From Planctomycetaceae bacterium (GTDB lineage Bacteria > Planctomycetota > Planctomycetia > Planctomycetales > Planctomycetaceae): 64,000 nt of DNA. Position 1 is the stretch's first letter; every line of letters starts with the position of its first letter. The notes under the pieces were generated by a model. It was not told the origin of the DNA. It worked only from the letters and a program-made list of their open reading frames with translations, and did not search any database. A program made the position numbers and the translations under genes. The stretch spans positions 1 to 64,000 of the forward strand of contig JACKHO010000005.1 of assembly GCA_020638955.1 (NCBI GenBank), given 5' to 3'. Of this stretch, positions 28,518 through 37,400 are shown one piece after another.

Positions 28518-30387
28518 CGTCGTCCTCCTGGTCTGTTGTTCGTGGTGGCTTTGGCATGAGCGGCTCGTCGTGACGTGGCTTTTCACCAGTCAATGATGAT
28601 TCGACACGTTTCAGCGGCTTGCGTTGAACAGAAATGGTGCGGAGTTCCTGGACCAGCGACTGCAGGAACTCTTTGCGTTCCTGCTGAATGGTTTCCGGGG
28701 CCGCGAACTCGGGACGTGACACAATTCTCTTCCGCCATTTCCGAAGTTCGGAAGCTGCATATTTCGGGGCATGGCTCAGGGAATCCTTGGCGAGTGGTGT
28801 CATTGCTTTCCACAGACCGACACCGTCCAACATCACAATGGCTTCTCCTGTCGCGAGTTCTTTGATTTCTGCTGCTGCGGCCCATTCAATTTCATCCCGG
28901 GAATAGAACTGTAGCGAGGTGACTACGTCCTGCGTGACGATTTTCGGGACCAGTGTCTGCTTGTAAGTGAGATTGGTGGTACGGGTGGATGTCCGCTGCT
29001 GTGCCTGAGCCTGACTGGTACTGCTGCCCTGGCCAGAGGCCTGCGTTGCCCGGTCGGCCCGTTCGACGACGGTCGTTAACGTCTCAGAGAGTTGATCGGT
29101 GCTGCCATTAGTAAGGGTTTCGCCGGTCATCTCCGACGTCCCTTCACCCCGATCCTGCAGTTCCATGATTTCATGTCCGACCGTGAACTGCTGCGGAGAG
29201 GTTTGCACATGCTTCACCCTTGGGCCAGCATGAGCGGCCAAGGCCACCTGCTTGCCGAAGAACTCAGCGTCCATGTTGTGCCGGAAGTAGATTTTGCAGC
29301 GGCACATATCATGAATAGTCTTCAGGAATTCGTTGTCTGTTCGGCCCGGAAACCTCGCCCCGCCCTGATGCAGGAACAGGAACGAGGTTCGGTATTTCCG
29401 AATCTCGGTGCACATCCGCTCCAGCAGGGGACCACAGCTTTCGGAAAACACGGGAAGTTCGTCGATGACACACAGTCGCCTCTGGCGTTTTCGCTCTGGG
29501 GTCGAGAGCACCACGGCGAGATAGTTCGTCAGCACCACATTCGCGACGAGCCGTTGCACATCCTCACTGAGAATTTCACCATGATGATCCACGCGATCCA
29601 GGTCCACAATGAGCGACTTTCCCGAGGCATAGATTTCGTGAAAGTCGATGGTGTGCTGACGCCGTGACAGTAGCACTTCGGCTGCCGGATGTTCCAGCAA
29701 TGAGGCGATGCGGTTTCGGGCCGAGCCAATCTCTGCTTCGAGATCCGACACTTTCATTCCGGAGAGTGCCTGCATTTGCAGGCGGGCCATGTCGTCCGGG
29801 GCGAGACTCACCAGCAACTCGTAGAACGGATTGTGCGGGTCGATGAGCATGGCAGCATCAGCCAGGGTGAGCCCGGCACTCCACAGGAGCCAGGCCCAGC
29901 GATGCACCCATTTTCGCAGTACCGGGCGAGCCGCAAACCCTTGGGCACCTTCACCGACTGCCGCCAGAATGATGCTGGCGGTTAGTGCCACCTGTATGCG
30001 GCCCCGCGAGAGCCGTTCGTACTCGGTCAGTTGATGTTCGTCAGCGGGATGCTGTAATGGATTGATGGCTGCCGCATGTTGTGAGTCCGCGACCCGCCAG
30101 TAGATGATTCTCTTTCGCAGCCGTTCCGGGAGTTTCAAGCACATACGCCACGTCTTCTTGGCGGCGTCACCGTGAGGATCGATATGTAGGAACGGGATCC
30201 CTAGCTCCGCAGCCTCCAGCATGGCCCATTCGGAGAAATTCGACTTCCCGCTGCCACTCACCCCGGAAACCGCAATGCCCGCACCCAAGTTGTTGTCAAC
30301 GAGAATGCCCCGCACCAGTTGAGCGAACTCTTTTTTGCTCAACTGGTGCAAGTCGATTGGTCGCTGGGGGCGTGGTTGCGATGTCAT
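28498..30387 (-). CDS. VirD4/TraG-like DNA-transfer ATPase (first copy)
   Basis: 629 aa. Walker A is GVSGSGKSN (~43-51) and Walker B is LCVIDELPVF (~300). The segment FLHIDPHGDAAKKTW and the later KYRTSFLFLHQGGARFPG fit FtsK/HerA-type coupling ATPases that bring DNA to a conjugation pore. A Gln/Thr/Ser-rich stretch (~425-470) precedes the C-terminal part. No N-terminal membrane segment is visible, but the gene upstream encodes a membrane-anchored protein that may fill that role. It overlaps that gene by 4 bp (ATGA) and the relaxation gene by 20 bp. Confidence 0.87.
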   Translation of the reverse strand: MTSQPRPQRPIDLHQLSKKEFAQLVRGILVDNNLGAGIAVSGVSGSGKSNFSEWAMLEAAELGIPFLHIDPHGDAAKKTWRMCLKLPERLRKRIIYWRVADSQHAAAINPLQHPADEHQLTEYERLSRGRIQVALTASIILAAVGEGAQGFAARPVLRKWVHRWAWLLWSAGLTLADAAMLIDPHNPFYELLVSLAPDDMARLQMQALSGMKVSDLEAEIGSARNRIASLLEHPAAEVLLSRRQHTIDFHEIYASGKSLIVDLDRVDHHGEILSEDVQRLVANVVLTNYLAVVLSTPERKRQRRLCVIDELPVFSESCGPLLERMCTEIRKYRTSFLFLHQGGARFPGRTDNEFLKTIHDMCRCKIYFRHNMDAEFFGKQVALAAHAGPRVKHVQTSPQQFTVGHEIMELQDRGEGTSEMTGETLTNGSTDQLSETLTTVVERADRATQASGQGSSTSQAQAQQRTSTRTTNLTYKQTLVPKIVTQDVVTSLQFYSRDEIEWAAAAEIKELATGEAIVMLDGVGLWKAMTPLAKDSLSHAPKYAASELRKWRKRIVSRPEFAAPETIQQERKEFLQSLVQELRTISVQRKPLKRVESSLTGEKPRHDEPLMPKPPRTTDQEDDDAPWSI

Positions 30388-31070
30388 GGGTAGTCCTCTT
30401 CTCCAAAGAGGGCAATGTGAAACCGGCGTTCTTCCGCCTCCAGCAGTTGTCGACGCACCCCTTCATCGAGACCGGGCGTGTCGCGAATCGCCTGCATCCG
30501 TTGAGCATGGTCTGTTTGCAGCCGTGCGAGACGCTGCTGAAACTCATTCGAGGGATTTGGTGGCTTAGGGACTTTCCTCTTTTGCGGTTCTGGTCGAGGA
30601 CGTGCGTTCTCGGGAAAGACTTCGAGATGGATGTAATCCGCTTCGAAGATTTGGATGCCCAGTGCCAACACGAGGTCATCGAGTGATTCCCGCACGATAT
30701 GCATGTTTCGACGTCGTTCACGGCAACGGCGATAGTGCTGGACGATGAGGGGGCGGAGGCGACGAAACTGACGTCGCCTCCAAACCTCGGGGACCGTGCG
30801 TGCTTCCTGAGCGGCATGAGCCGCCCTGCGGAAGTCCGGGTCATCGTTATGAGCCATGCAGATGATGGCAATCTGCATGGCTCGCGAACGGGCATTATGG
30901 TCCTGCCGCTTCTGTGCCTCCTGCTGCATACGGAGACGATACTGCGCTGCTTGTTGCTGCTGCATCCGGACCTGCTGTGGGCTGGGGGGCGACGATCGCG
31001 GAGCAAGCGTAAATACGAGGACCATTGCTCCGCACAGCCCGAGCACGACTAGGAGCGGTATCACACTCAC
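30384..31070 (-). CDS. membrane-anchored coiled-coil protein of the transfer operon
   Basis: 228 aa from GTG 31070. One N-terminal membrane segment (IPLLVVLGLCGAMVLVFTLA) is followed by a Gln/Arg-rich helix and a long charged helical domain. No catalytic motif. It overlaps the E1-like gene by 4 bp (GTGA) and the ATPase gene by 4 bp, so the three are translated together. It probably anchors the coupling ATPase or the conjugation-linked modifier system at the membrane (inference). Confidence 0.75.
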   Translation of the reverse strand: MSVIPLLVVLGLCGAMVLVFTLAPRSSPPSPQQVRMQQQQAAQYRLRMQQEAQKRQDHNARSRAMQIAIICMAHNDDPDFRRAAHAAQEARTVPEVWRRRQFRRLRPLIVQHYRRCRERRRNMHIVRESLDDLVLALGIQIFEADYIHLEVFPENARPRPEPQKRKVPKPPNPSNEFQQRLARLQTDHAQRMQAIRDTPGLDEGVRRQLLEAEERRFHIALFGEEDYP

Positions 31071-32032
31071 GAGACCGTCCCTCCCACAACGGCGTCAGGA
31101 CTCGTACCGGAATCCCGCTGACCAGGGATGCGTCGTACATAATGGCCATCGACCAACTCGAACTTGTGTCTCCGGATTTGTTCGCAGTCGAGACAGGGGA
31201 GTTGGCCTCGGTCGGGATCAGCCAACGCAATGCTGTTCCAGGTCACGTAGGCTTCGTTACCCTCTGGGACCTGGAGCTTTTCCCGCACAATATCCCGGCC
31301 ATTCAGGGCGAATTCAGGGGACATGCTGAGTTGGATGAACTGGCGATCACCCAACTGTTCGATGAGACGCCCGTAACGATTCGCGGCTCCCTGTGTCAGC
31401 AACCCGAGGACCAACTGCCCGGCAATTGCATCAATGAGACGCACACTGAAAATATCCGCTCCCTGACTCGACGGATCGAGAGACACATTCGGGGCAGTCA
31501 ACAGTTGCTGTTCATGGGCAGCGTAGCGGTTCGCACAAAGGCAACGGAAACAAGGCAATTTGTGGATGGGGTCGGTCCATACCGCCTCGCCACCTGTTCC
31601 ACCCGCATAGATCCCCACAGACACAACGGGAACATTGAGCATTAGGGAAAGCCGATTCACCAACGCCTGACATGCAAACGAGTCGGTTGCGGCTACGAAA
31701 ATGTCGGTACCTGCAACGTATGTGGCGGCGACATCCTCTGGTACTTTGGTTAAATCGAGCGTCAGAATCTCGACCTCCGCCTCGGGGTTGATCTCCATGA
31801 TCTTGGCTTTGGCGGCGTCGGCCTTGAATTGACCAATGTCTGCCGAATCATGTCCCTGCCGAGCCATGTTTTCAGCACCGACGCGATCAAAATCGATGAT
31901 CAAAAACCTTCGAACACCACTCCGCACTAAATCTTCAATTAGTCCGATCGATGCACCGGCCCCAAAAACGGTGACTCGCTTTTCCTGCAACGTGGGGACA
32001 TTAACCACGTTTTCAATTCGACTGTAGTCCAT
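31067..32032 (-). CDS. E1-like ThiF/MoeB/HesA adenylyltransferase
   Basis: 321 aa; AGGAGTTTCTC precedes ATG 32032. The nucleotide-binding loop is GAGASIG (24-30). FLIIDFDRVGAENMARQGH follows, the ThiF-family hallmark with its Asp and Arg. DIFVAATDSFACQ and two CxxC pairs (PCFRC and PCLDC), the usual zinc knuckle of E1 enzymes, are present. E1-like enzymes adenylate the C-terminus of a ubiquitin-like protein or sulfur carrier. A JAB peptidase gene lies 51 bp upstream and an E2-like gene further up, while transfer genes follow with overlaps. That context favours protein modification over thiamine or molybdopterin synthesis. Confidence 0.88.
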   Translation of the reverse strand: MDYSRIENVVNVPTLQEKRVTVFGAGASIGLIEDLVRSGVRRFLIIDFDRVGAENMARQGHDSADIGQFKADAAKAKIMEINPEAEVEILTLDLTKVPEDVAATYVAGTDIFVAATDSFACQALVNRLSLMLNVPVVSVGIYAGGTGGEAVWTDPIHKLPCFRCLCANRYAAHEQQLLTAPNVSLDPSSQGADIFSVRLIDAIAGQLVLGLLTQGAANRYGRLIEQLGDRQFIQLSMSPEFALNGRDIVREKLQVPEGNEAYVTWNSIALADPDRGQLPCLDCEQIRRHKFELVDGHYVRRIPGQRDSGTSPDAVVGGTVS

Positions 32033-32083
32033 GAGAAACTCCTGTAATGAAGGGAAGATGAAATTCGGTACGTTTGATTACTG

Positions 32084-32662
32084 TCACACCAGCAGCAGAT
32101 CAGCGGTCACAATGCGGCTGACATCGCTGGTGTCGACGACGTAGGGATGCAGCTTGCCGTTGCACACAATGGGGAACAGGAAACGGCCTCCACCATTCTT
32201 CGGGTTCGAGAAGATTCGGTGCAGAAACTGCATGTCGCCATGGGAGGCCTGACAGATGCCGGGCGGGTGCGAATGCACCATACCCACGCACGTCATGTTG
32301 GCTGGCCGCACGCTATCTATGATTCGATTGAGGTGATCTGGACTTATCGTGAACGAAGTCGTCCGACCTGTGCCCCATTCGTCTTTCACGTAATGCGTGA
32401 CCAGATCGGGTGTGTCCTTCGGGCCGAGTAGAATGCCACCTTGTTCACGCTGAAATGTCCTTGAAGCAAGGTCCCGCATGATGGCGGTATAGGCCCCCTG
32501 AGTGATGAGCATTGTGGGACGATGCGGTTCTGCACGAAATGGTTTCCGTGCTGGTGGAGCGAAGGGTTTGGATGACGGGAGGCGGAAGCCGCCCGGCAGA
32601 AAGGGGGAAACCACCATTCCAAACAATGATCTGGAAAAGTGGTCAGGTTCGAGAAATGCCAT
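32084..32662 (-). CDS. JAB/JAMM (Mov34/MPN/PAD-1) metallopeptidase
   Basis: 192 aa from ATG 32662 (AGGAGTTCCTGCG upstream). The JAMM zinc site is complete: Glu73 (REQGGILLG) and His130-x-His132-Pro with Ser140 and Asp143 (HSHPPGICQASHGD). JAB peptidases remove ubiquitin-like proteins or trim their C-termini. The first ~45 residues form a proline-rich extension. It lies between the E2-like and E1-like genes. A terminator-like hairpin sits between it and the E2-like gene, so it may have its own promoter in 32663-32690 or rely on read-through. Confidence 0.9.
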   Translation of the reverse strand: MAFLEPDHFSRSLFGMVVSPFLPGGFRLPSSKPFAPPARKPFRAEPHRPTMLITQGAYTAIMRDLASRTFQREQGGILLGPKDTPDLVTHYVKDEWGTGRTTSFTISPDHLNRIIDSVRPANMTCVGMVHSHPPGICQASHGDMQFLHRIFSNPKNGGGRFLFPIVCNGKLHPYVVDTSDVSRIVTADLLLV

Positions 32663-32689
32663 CGCAGGAACTCCTGTTGCTAGTACATG

Positions 32690-32725
32690 AAAAAAGACCG
32701 GATCAGGCACGCTGCTGACCCGGTC
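32690..32725 (-). terminator. intrinsic terminator between the E2-like and JAB genes
   Basis: On the minus strand an 11-bp stem with one A-C mismatch (32696-32706 with 32715-32725) and an 8-nt loop is followed directly by TTTTTT. It lies 28 bp before the JAB start codon. It would separate the upstream block (DUF2061-like to E2-like) from JAB-E1-transfer genes, or act as an attenuator. Confidence 0.7.
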
Positions 32726-32779
32726 AGAAGACCTCGCTACGTCATCGCAGCGGCGACATACTCATGCATTTTTTTCGCG

Positions 32780-32839
32780 CTATGCATGCAGCGTACCTGG
32801 GGGAAGTTCTTCCACTCCCCGCAGAATGTGCTCGCTCAT
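32780..32839 (-). CDS. possible 19-codon peptide gene with strong ribosome-binding site
   Basis: ATG 32839 follows AGAAGGAGAGTGCC, one of the best ribosome-binding sites in the window, but the frame stops after 19 residues (MSEHILRGVEELPPGTLHA). The next frame encodes a more protein-like stretch (CGEWKNFPQVRCMHSAKK...) that reaches a TAG at 32737-32739. This may be a frameshifted small gene, a sequencing error or a leader peptide for the terminator downstream. Confidence 0.35.
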   Translation of the reverse strand: MSEHILRGVEELPPGTLHA

Positions 32840-32930
32840 GGCACTCTCCTTCTGTTTGAGATGGCGTCTTACTTGAAGCAGGTGTCACTGCGGTGAAGAC
32901 GCTTGACCACAGTGCTGTGGATTTCTGTCG

Positions 32931-33209
32931 TCAGCGGGTCGGGAAGTACCCGGTTCGAACGTAGTTGGAGTAGGTCTCCATCCACGCTCTGGCGATCCTT
33001 TCGGCTTGGGCCACGGTCCCTGGCCTATGCTCCGCTGCGATGCACAGCAGGCCATTCGCATAGAGGTGGTGATAGGCGGGCGACTTCTTGAATGGATCGT
33101 AAGGGTGGAGCCGGACGTAGACTTCGATCCCACAAAACCAGGTGGAGTGATACTCAATGACGTAGTTGTCCACGCTGCCGACAATGTAGTCCTTCCTAAT
33201 AACTCCCAC
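32931..33209 (-). CDS. E2-like (UBC-fold) conjugating protein
   Basis: 92 aa from a GTG start at 33209 with AAGGAG upstream. The core reads LHPYDPF...SPAYHHLYANGLLCIA and then W-M-E-T-Y-S-N-Y-V-R-T-G-Y-F-P. This matches the prokaryotic E2-like pattern (H-x-Y-x-x-G-x-L-C, then a C-terminal helix with W..Y....TG..P). Cys56 would be the catalytic cysteine. It is shorter than eukaryotic E2s but close to minimal prokaryotic ones. JAB and E1-like genes lie downstream, which supports the call. The substrate is unknown. Confidence 0.75.
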   Translation of the reverse strand: MGVIRKDYIVGSVDNYVIEYHSTWFCGIEVYVRLHPYDPFKKSPAYHHLYANGLLCIAAEHRPGTVAQAERIARAWMETYSNYVRTGYFPTR

Positions 33210-33248
33210 GATTAGTGGCTCCTTGAAAAAGCTGATGTGGGACGAGTC

Positions 33249-33455
33249 CTATTCCGTCGGTGAACGTTTCGGAGGGGATGCAGGCGGCGTTCCTGTCCCG
33301 ACCCGCGACAGGACGCGCAAGACTTCGGGGAGTCGTTGCGTGGAGACGCACTGCGTTTCGCCGTTACCGGCCCGCAAGGACCAGGTCTCGACGTCGGATT
33401 TGCCTGTCAGGTCGCAAGTTCCGGACGGATTGCGGCCAGTGATTTCAATGTGCAT
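33249..33455 (-). CDS. 68-aa protein in the E1/E2/JAB cluster, unknown function
   Basis: ATG 33455 has GGGAG seven bases upstream. The sequence MHIEITGRNPSGTCDLTGKS begins with a likely beta strand and has two cysteines. The C-terminus (GTGTPPASPPKRSPTE) is disordered. It starts 38 bp after the 85-aa gene and ends 39 bp before the E2-like gene. It is a candidate modifier or substrate for the cluster, but no clear beta-grasp fold or terminal Gly-Gly is visible, so I leave function open. Confidence 0.65.
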   Translation of the reverse strand: MHIEITGRNPSGTCDLTGKSDVETWSLRAGNGETQCVSTQRLPEVLRVLSRVGTGTPPASPPKRSPTE

Positions 33456-33493
33456 TGGTAGCTCCCAGTTGGAGTTGTTGAGAAAGAGTCGGT

Positions 33494-33751
33494 TTAGAAA
33501 TCTGGTGCGGTCGACTCTGGCATCGACGTCGGTTCGAGCAGCGCCGACTCGGTTGCTTGCAGCAGCCGAATGACGGTCGGAACATCAGCGGGGTTGATCG
33601 ACACCGACGTCGATTTCCAACTGCTGTCCTGTTTGTCGAAATACCGCCGCGTAACAGACACCGACTGCTGCGGTGCCCGGTCCTCACGGGCGTTCTCCCA
33701 CACGGCCACCGAGAGGTGACCCAGTTCAAATTTCAGAATGGGCTTGCTCAT
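33494..33751 (-). CDS. 85-aa small protein, paralogous family member A
   Basis: Shares with the proteins at 43100-43336 and 43672-43971 the pattern F..G.(L/V)SV(S/A)V(F/W)...(S)V...R.(Y/F)...W..T, followed by a helix with DL/EL...LL. Here it reads FELGHLSVAVWEN, VTRRYFDKQDSSWKSTS and ADVPTVIRLLQ. This suggests a beta-meander plus a helix, possibly nucleic-acid binding. The ATG at 33751 directly follows the stop of the preceding gene. Confidence 0.75.
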   Translation of the reverse strand: MSKPILKFELGHLSVAVWENAREDRAPQQSVSVTRRYFDKQDSSWKSTSVSINPADVPTVIRLLQATESALLEPTSMPESTAPDF

Positions 33752-33949
33752 CTACCCGTCCCTCCTGTTCTGCAGGGACAAGGAACGCCACAGCCGCTGG
33801 TGCACCGCTACCACGATGAACTTCGCCGTCGAAGCCACTGCCCCCCAAGCCAAAGCTCGACCGAGATGCACGCCCTCAGTCAACAGAATGGAAAGCGTGA
33901 CGACATACAGCGAACCCAAAAGCGTGAGTCGCTCAGCAAACAACCGCAT
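33752..33949 (-). CDS. DUF2061-like small membrane protein
   Basis: 65 aa with two hydrophobic segments (LLGSLYVVTLSILLTEGV and ALAWGAVASTAKFIVVAVH) and a C-terminal HQRLW. This matches the DUF2061 layout (R..K...yR..gt......tG....A......E....Y..HERiW). The start is ATG 33949 with GGGAG upstream. First gene of the minus-strand cluster. Confidence 0.65.
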   Translation of the reverse strand: MRLFAERLTLLGSLYVVTLSILLTEGVHLGRALAWGAVASTAKFIVVAVHQRLWRSLSLQNRRDG

Positions 33950-33981
33950 CACCCAACTCCCTGCTCAAACCAAGTTGTTCA

Positions 33982-34000
33982 AGACATCACTGCGATGTCT
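33982..34000. promoter_or_regulatory. inverted repeat upstream of the E1/E2/JAB cluster
   Basis: 7-bp perfect inverted repeat AGACATC/GATGTCT with a 5-nt spacer, 33 bp before the first gene of the cluster. It may be an operator. No motif search was possible. Confidence 0.35.
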
Positions 34001-34104
34001 CTTCACAGGTATGCAGAAATGCAGCGGTTTTTGGGGTGTTGTGGGATTATTTGAGGCGAAAACGGGCCTTTGGCGCGAACGCAACTGCTAGCAGAAATAG
34101 CAAC

Positions 34105-34425
34105 TTACAGATTCTCAGAGAATTCTGAGCACCGACGAAATCGCAGGTGACTGAATCGTTGCTTGTGGTTGAGCTGCCAAGCATTGAAATCATGAGTTTT
34201 GACGATTAGAGGCAAAGCATTAAGTGGTACGTTGAGTCGCTTCGGACCGGCGAACTGCCGCTTCGGCAACTGACACTGGATGTCTCCGAATGCGTCAAAC
34301 TGAATGCCCCAACTATCGGCAAGAACATCGAAACTTCCTTCCCGAGCGATTACACTCATCCTCAGGTACGAGGTACCATTGAGGAACTTCAGTCGGCTTT
34401 GATTAAGCTCCAAATCTGGACACAC
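34105..34425 (-). CDS. uncertain 106-aa reading frame upstream of the histidine kinase
   Basis: An open frame with fairly protein-like composition (SVIAREGSFDVLADSWGIQF, then LPKRQFAGPKRLNVPLNALP), but no clear ribosome-binding site and no family match. It is the only candidate in 34001-34446; the kinase promoter should also lie there. Confidence 0.25.
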   Translation of the reverse strand: MCPDLELNQSRLKFLNGTSYLRMSVIAREGSFDVLADSWGIQFDAFGDIQCQLPKRQFAGPKRLNVPLNALPLIVKTHDFNAWQLNHKQRFSHLRFRRCSEFSENL

Positions 34426-34446
34426 GTTTTTTGGGGGATTGCGTCA

Positions 34447-37400
34447 ATGGTTGAGCCTTTGGATCCATCGGCGGCAGACAATCGACCGGCAGTCGATGAA
34501 GATTTCCATGAGCAATTCTTGGCTATTAGTCGAGGGCTCCTCAATTCGTTTCACATCTGGGATCGCCAAAGTGTCTACAAGGCTGTTACGACACAGATTC
34601 GCGATCTGTTTGATTGTGAGGATGTGACCTATTTCTCCGTTGACGAAGACAATCCGAATTCGCTTCGCCCACTGAGTCAGATTCCTGAACAGCCGATCAA
34701 GCAGAATGTACGGATTGATGAGACCGGGGAATCTGAGGGAAGCTTAGTCGGGCGGATGGCATCAACAGCGCCATCGATGATCTTGAATGGTGACGAGATC
34801 GAATCTAAAGACCGGCATCCCGACCACCTGCAATCGAGGGACTTGTATTCAGTGCTTGCTGCACAGTTGATGAACCGAAAGGGAGGACGAGTTGGCCTGT
34901 TGCTGTTGCAGAACAAGCAGATCAGCAAACTTCCACAGCGAGCGAAGTTCAGTGATAGTGACAAGGCAGTTGTTGACCTGCTCGCAATTCAGTTTGCGTC
35001 GCTGTTGGAGAATTACCAATTGCAGCAAGGAACGAGAAAGCTGATTGACGAAATGCAGGTCGCTCGAAGCAATCTGGAGGCAGTCGAAGTAATACTTGAT
35101 CGGGGGATCAAGCTGCTGCAGGCCGACTTTGCCAAATTGACTTTGTGGAGTCGCAAGAGCAATCGACTAAAGGTTGTCGGCTCAAAGGAACTCGGTCAGA
35201 AAGTTCAACACGAAGAAAACCAATTTGAAGATTCGAACAGTCTGATAAGACAACTGTGGGACTCAGCGATCAAGATCACAAACCTGGGACAACTCGGGCG
35301 ACCGGATCACGACGCATGGTTGGATTCCGGTACAAAAAGTAAGTACGCGGATGCTGCTCGATGTCATCTCCAGTCGAAAAGTTCGGTATCGATTGTGTTG
35401 CGGGTGCATCGACAGCCCATCGGCGTGCTGCACCTGGAGTCGTTTAAGGCAGGCTTTTTTGACGAGAATGACCGGCAAATTCTAAAGACGCTGGCGCAGT
35501 ACATTTCAACAGCGATTCAGTCTCGCAACGAGCCATGGACTGTCGATCAAGATTTACACGAATCCGACTGGGACATGTGGTCGTTTGGGCACACGACGGG
35601 GCTGTATCACTCCCTCGTGAGACTTACGCCATTGGTAATGTGGCGAAAGGATCTGAAAGGGGTTTTTGTGTGGGTGAATGATGCGTTTTGCAAGACAGTT
35701 GGAAAGAGCAGGAAGGAGATTATTGGCAATGATGACTTCCAGTTATTCCCCGAAGACAAAGCAAAGTATTTTCGCGAGGGAGACAGATTGGCCGCTACGC
35801 AAGGGTATTTCGAGGATCCTTCGGAGCCATATTCGCTTCCCGGAGACGACCAGGATCGATTTATCCATGTGGTAAAATTTCCTTTTTTCGATCAACTAGG
35901 CAAAGTCGCAGGCACTCAGGGGATCTATCTGGATGTGATCAGCGACAAATTCAGACAATTGTTCAACCAATCGCCGATCGGTTTTCACGAACTGAACCAT
36001 GAAGGCAAGATTGAGCATGTCAACGCAGCAGAGTGTGAACTGCTGGGGTACAACGAAAAGGAATTGAAAGGACGAGACTACTGGGAGCTTTCAACACGGC
36101 AGGACCAGGAAATCCTCAAGAGGTTGATCACCGGGCAACTTGATGGTTCCGTTCCAGAAGGAGAGTCCCATCCCGTCAATCTGAGAAAGAAGACTGGCGA
36201 GATTGTTCCGGTAGTAATCAATAGCCGTAGGTCAGGTGTGAGTCCAAAAATCCATGCGTCGAGGCCACAGTTCAGTAGTGGACTCGTATGTGCGATTCGG
36301 GAGGTTAGTTCTGGGATCGATATTGAAGAAGCACTTCGGTATCCCGATTCCCGTTACCTGTCCCGGATTAAAGAGCTGACTTTGCCTGTCTTCTGCCTGG
36401 ACCGCGAGCTAAGGGTTACGTTTGCCAACCCTAGTTATTTGCGAAGGGATAAACTGACTGAAGAATGCGCGGTGGGCAAGACAGGAATTGAAATTTATGG
36501 TGAATCAGGCAAACCCTATCATGAGGACAGCAAGCGTGTATTGCAGACGGGCAAAGTTCTTGACAAAGTAGAAAACCACACGATTGATGGCCGGAGCGTA
36601 CTCGTTCGTGTACTGAAATTTCCAATTCGAAATGCTTTGGGAGAGGTCGTTGGAGTCCAGGGGGTGCTTTGGAACTATGAAGAACAGGAAAAGGCAAAGA
36701 AACTGTTGAGTGAAGCTCTTGATGCTGCTCGGGAGGATTATCGACAAATCGTCGAGCAGGCGAGCGAAGGGATTTTCCAATCCCAATTCAATGGGAAGAT
36801 TATTGCAGCCAATCCGGCGTTGGCTCAGATGCTGGGGTTCGACTCGGAGCAGGAATTACTCTTGAGTGAAGACGCTGGCCAAGACCGCTTTGCTGAACCT
36901 GAAGAACAAAGGCTCTATTTCAGCAATGTATTGAGTGCTAAAGAAGGAGATACTTTGAAGATGGAATATCGCCTGAAAGGAGGTCGAGGTAGAAGTGCGC
37001 GATGGGTTCGGGAATCGGTACAGAGACGGCATGACAGGAAAATGGGGGGACGGTTGGTTGGCTTTGTGGAAGATATACATGACTACAAGATGTCACTGGA
37101 AGCGAAAGGTGAATTGGTGCGGATGCTTTCGCATCAGTTACGTTCACCGGCGTGGCAAGCTTATGAGCGAGTAAACAAGTTGGTGCAAGAGAAGGACCCG
37201 GACGGTGATTTGGCAAAAGGTAATGCTTCACTCGAAGTCCAGAACCTGGCAACCATTCGTGGGCTCACAAGCAAGACGCGTGGAGTGGCTTGGAGTACGG
37301 ACATGATGTCCAAATTGTCGGAGGTTGAACGGTTCGTACTCGACCCAAGGAAGAAGACGCGGTTTTCGCCTGGGCTTCTCGCCAAAATGGCCCTGGAATC

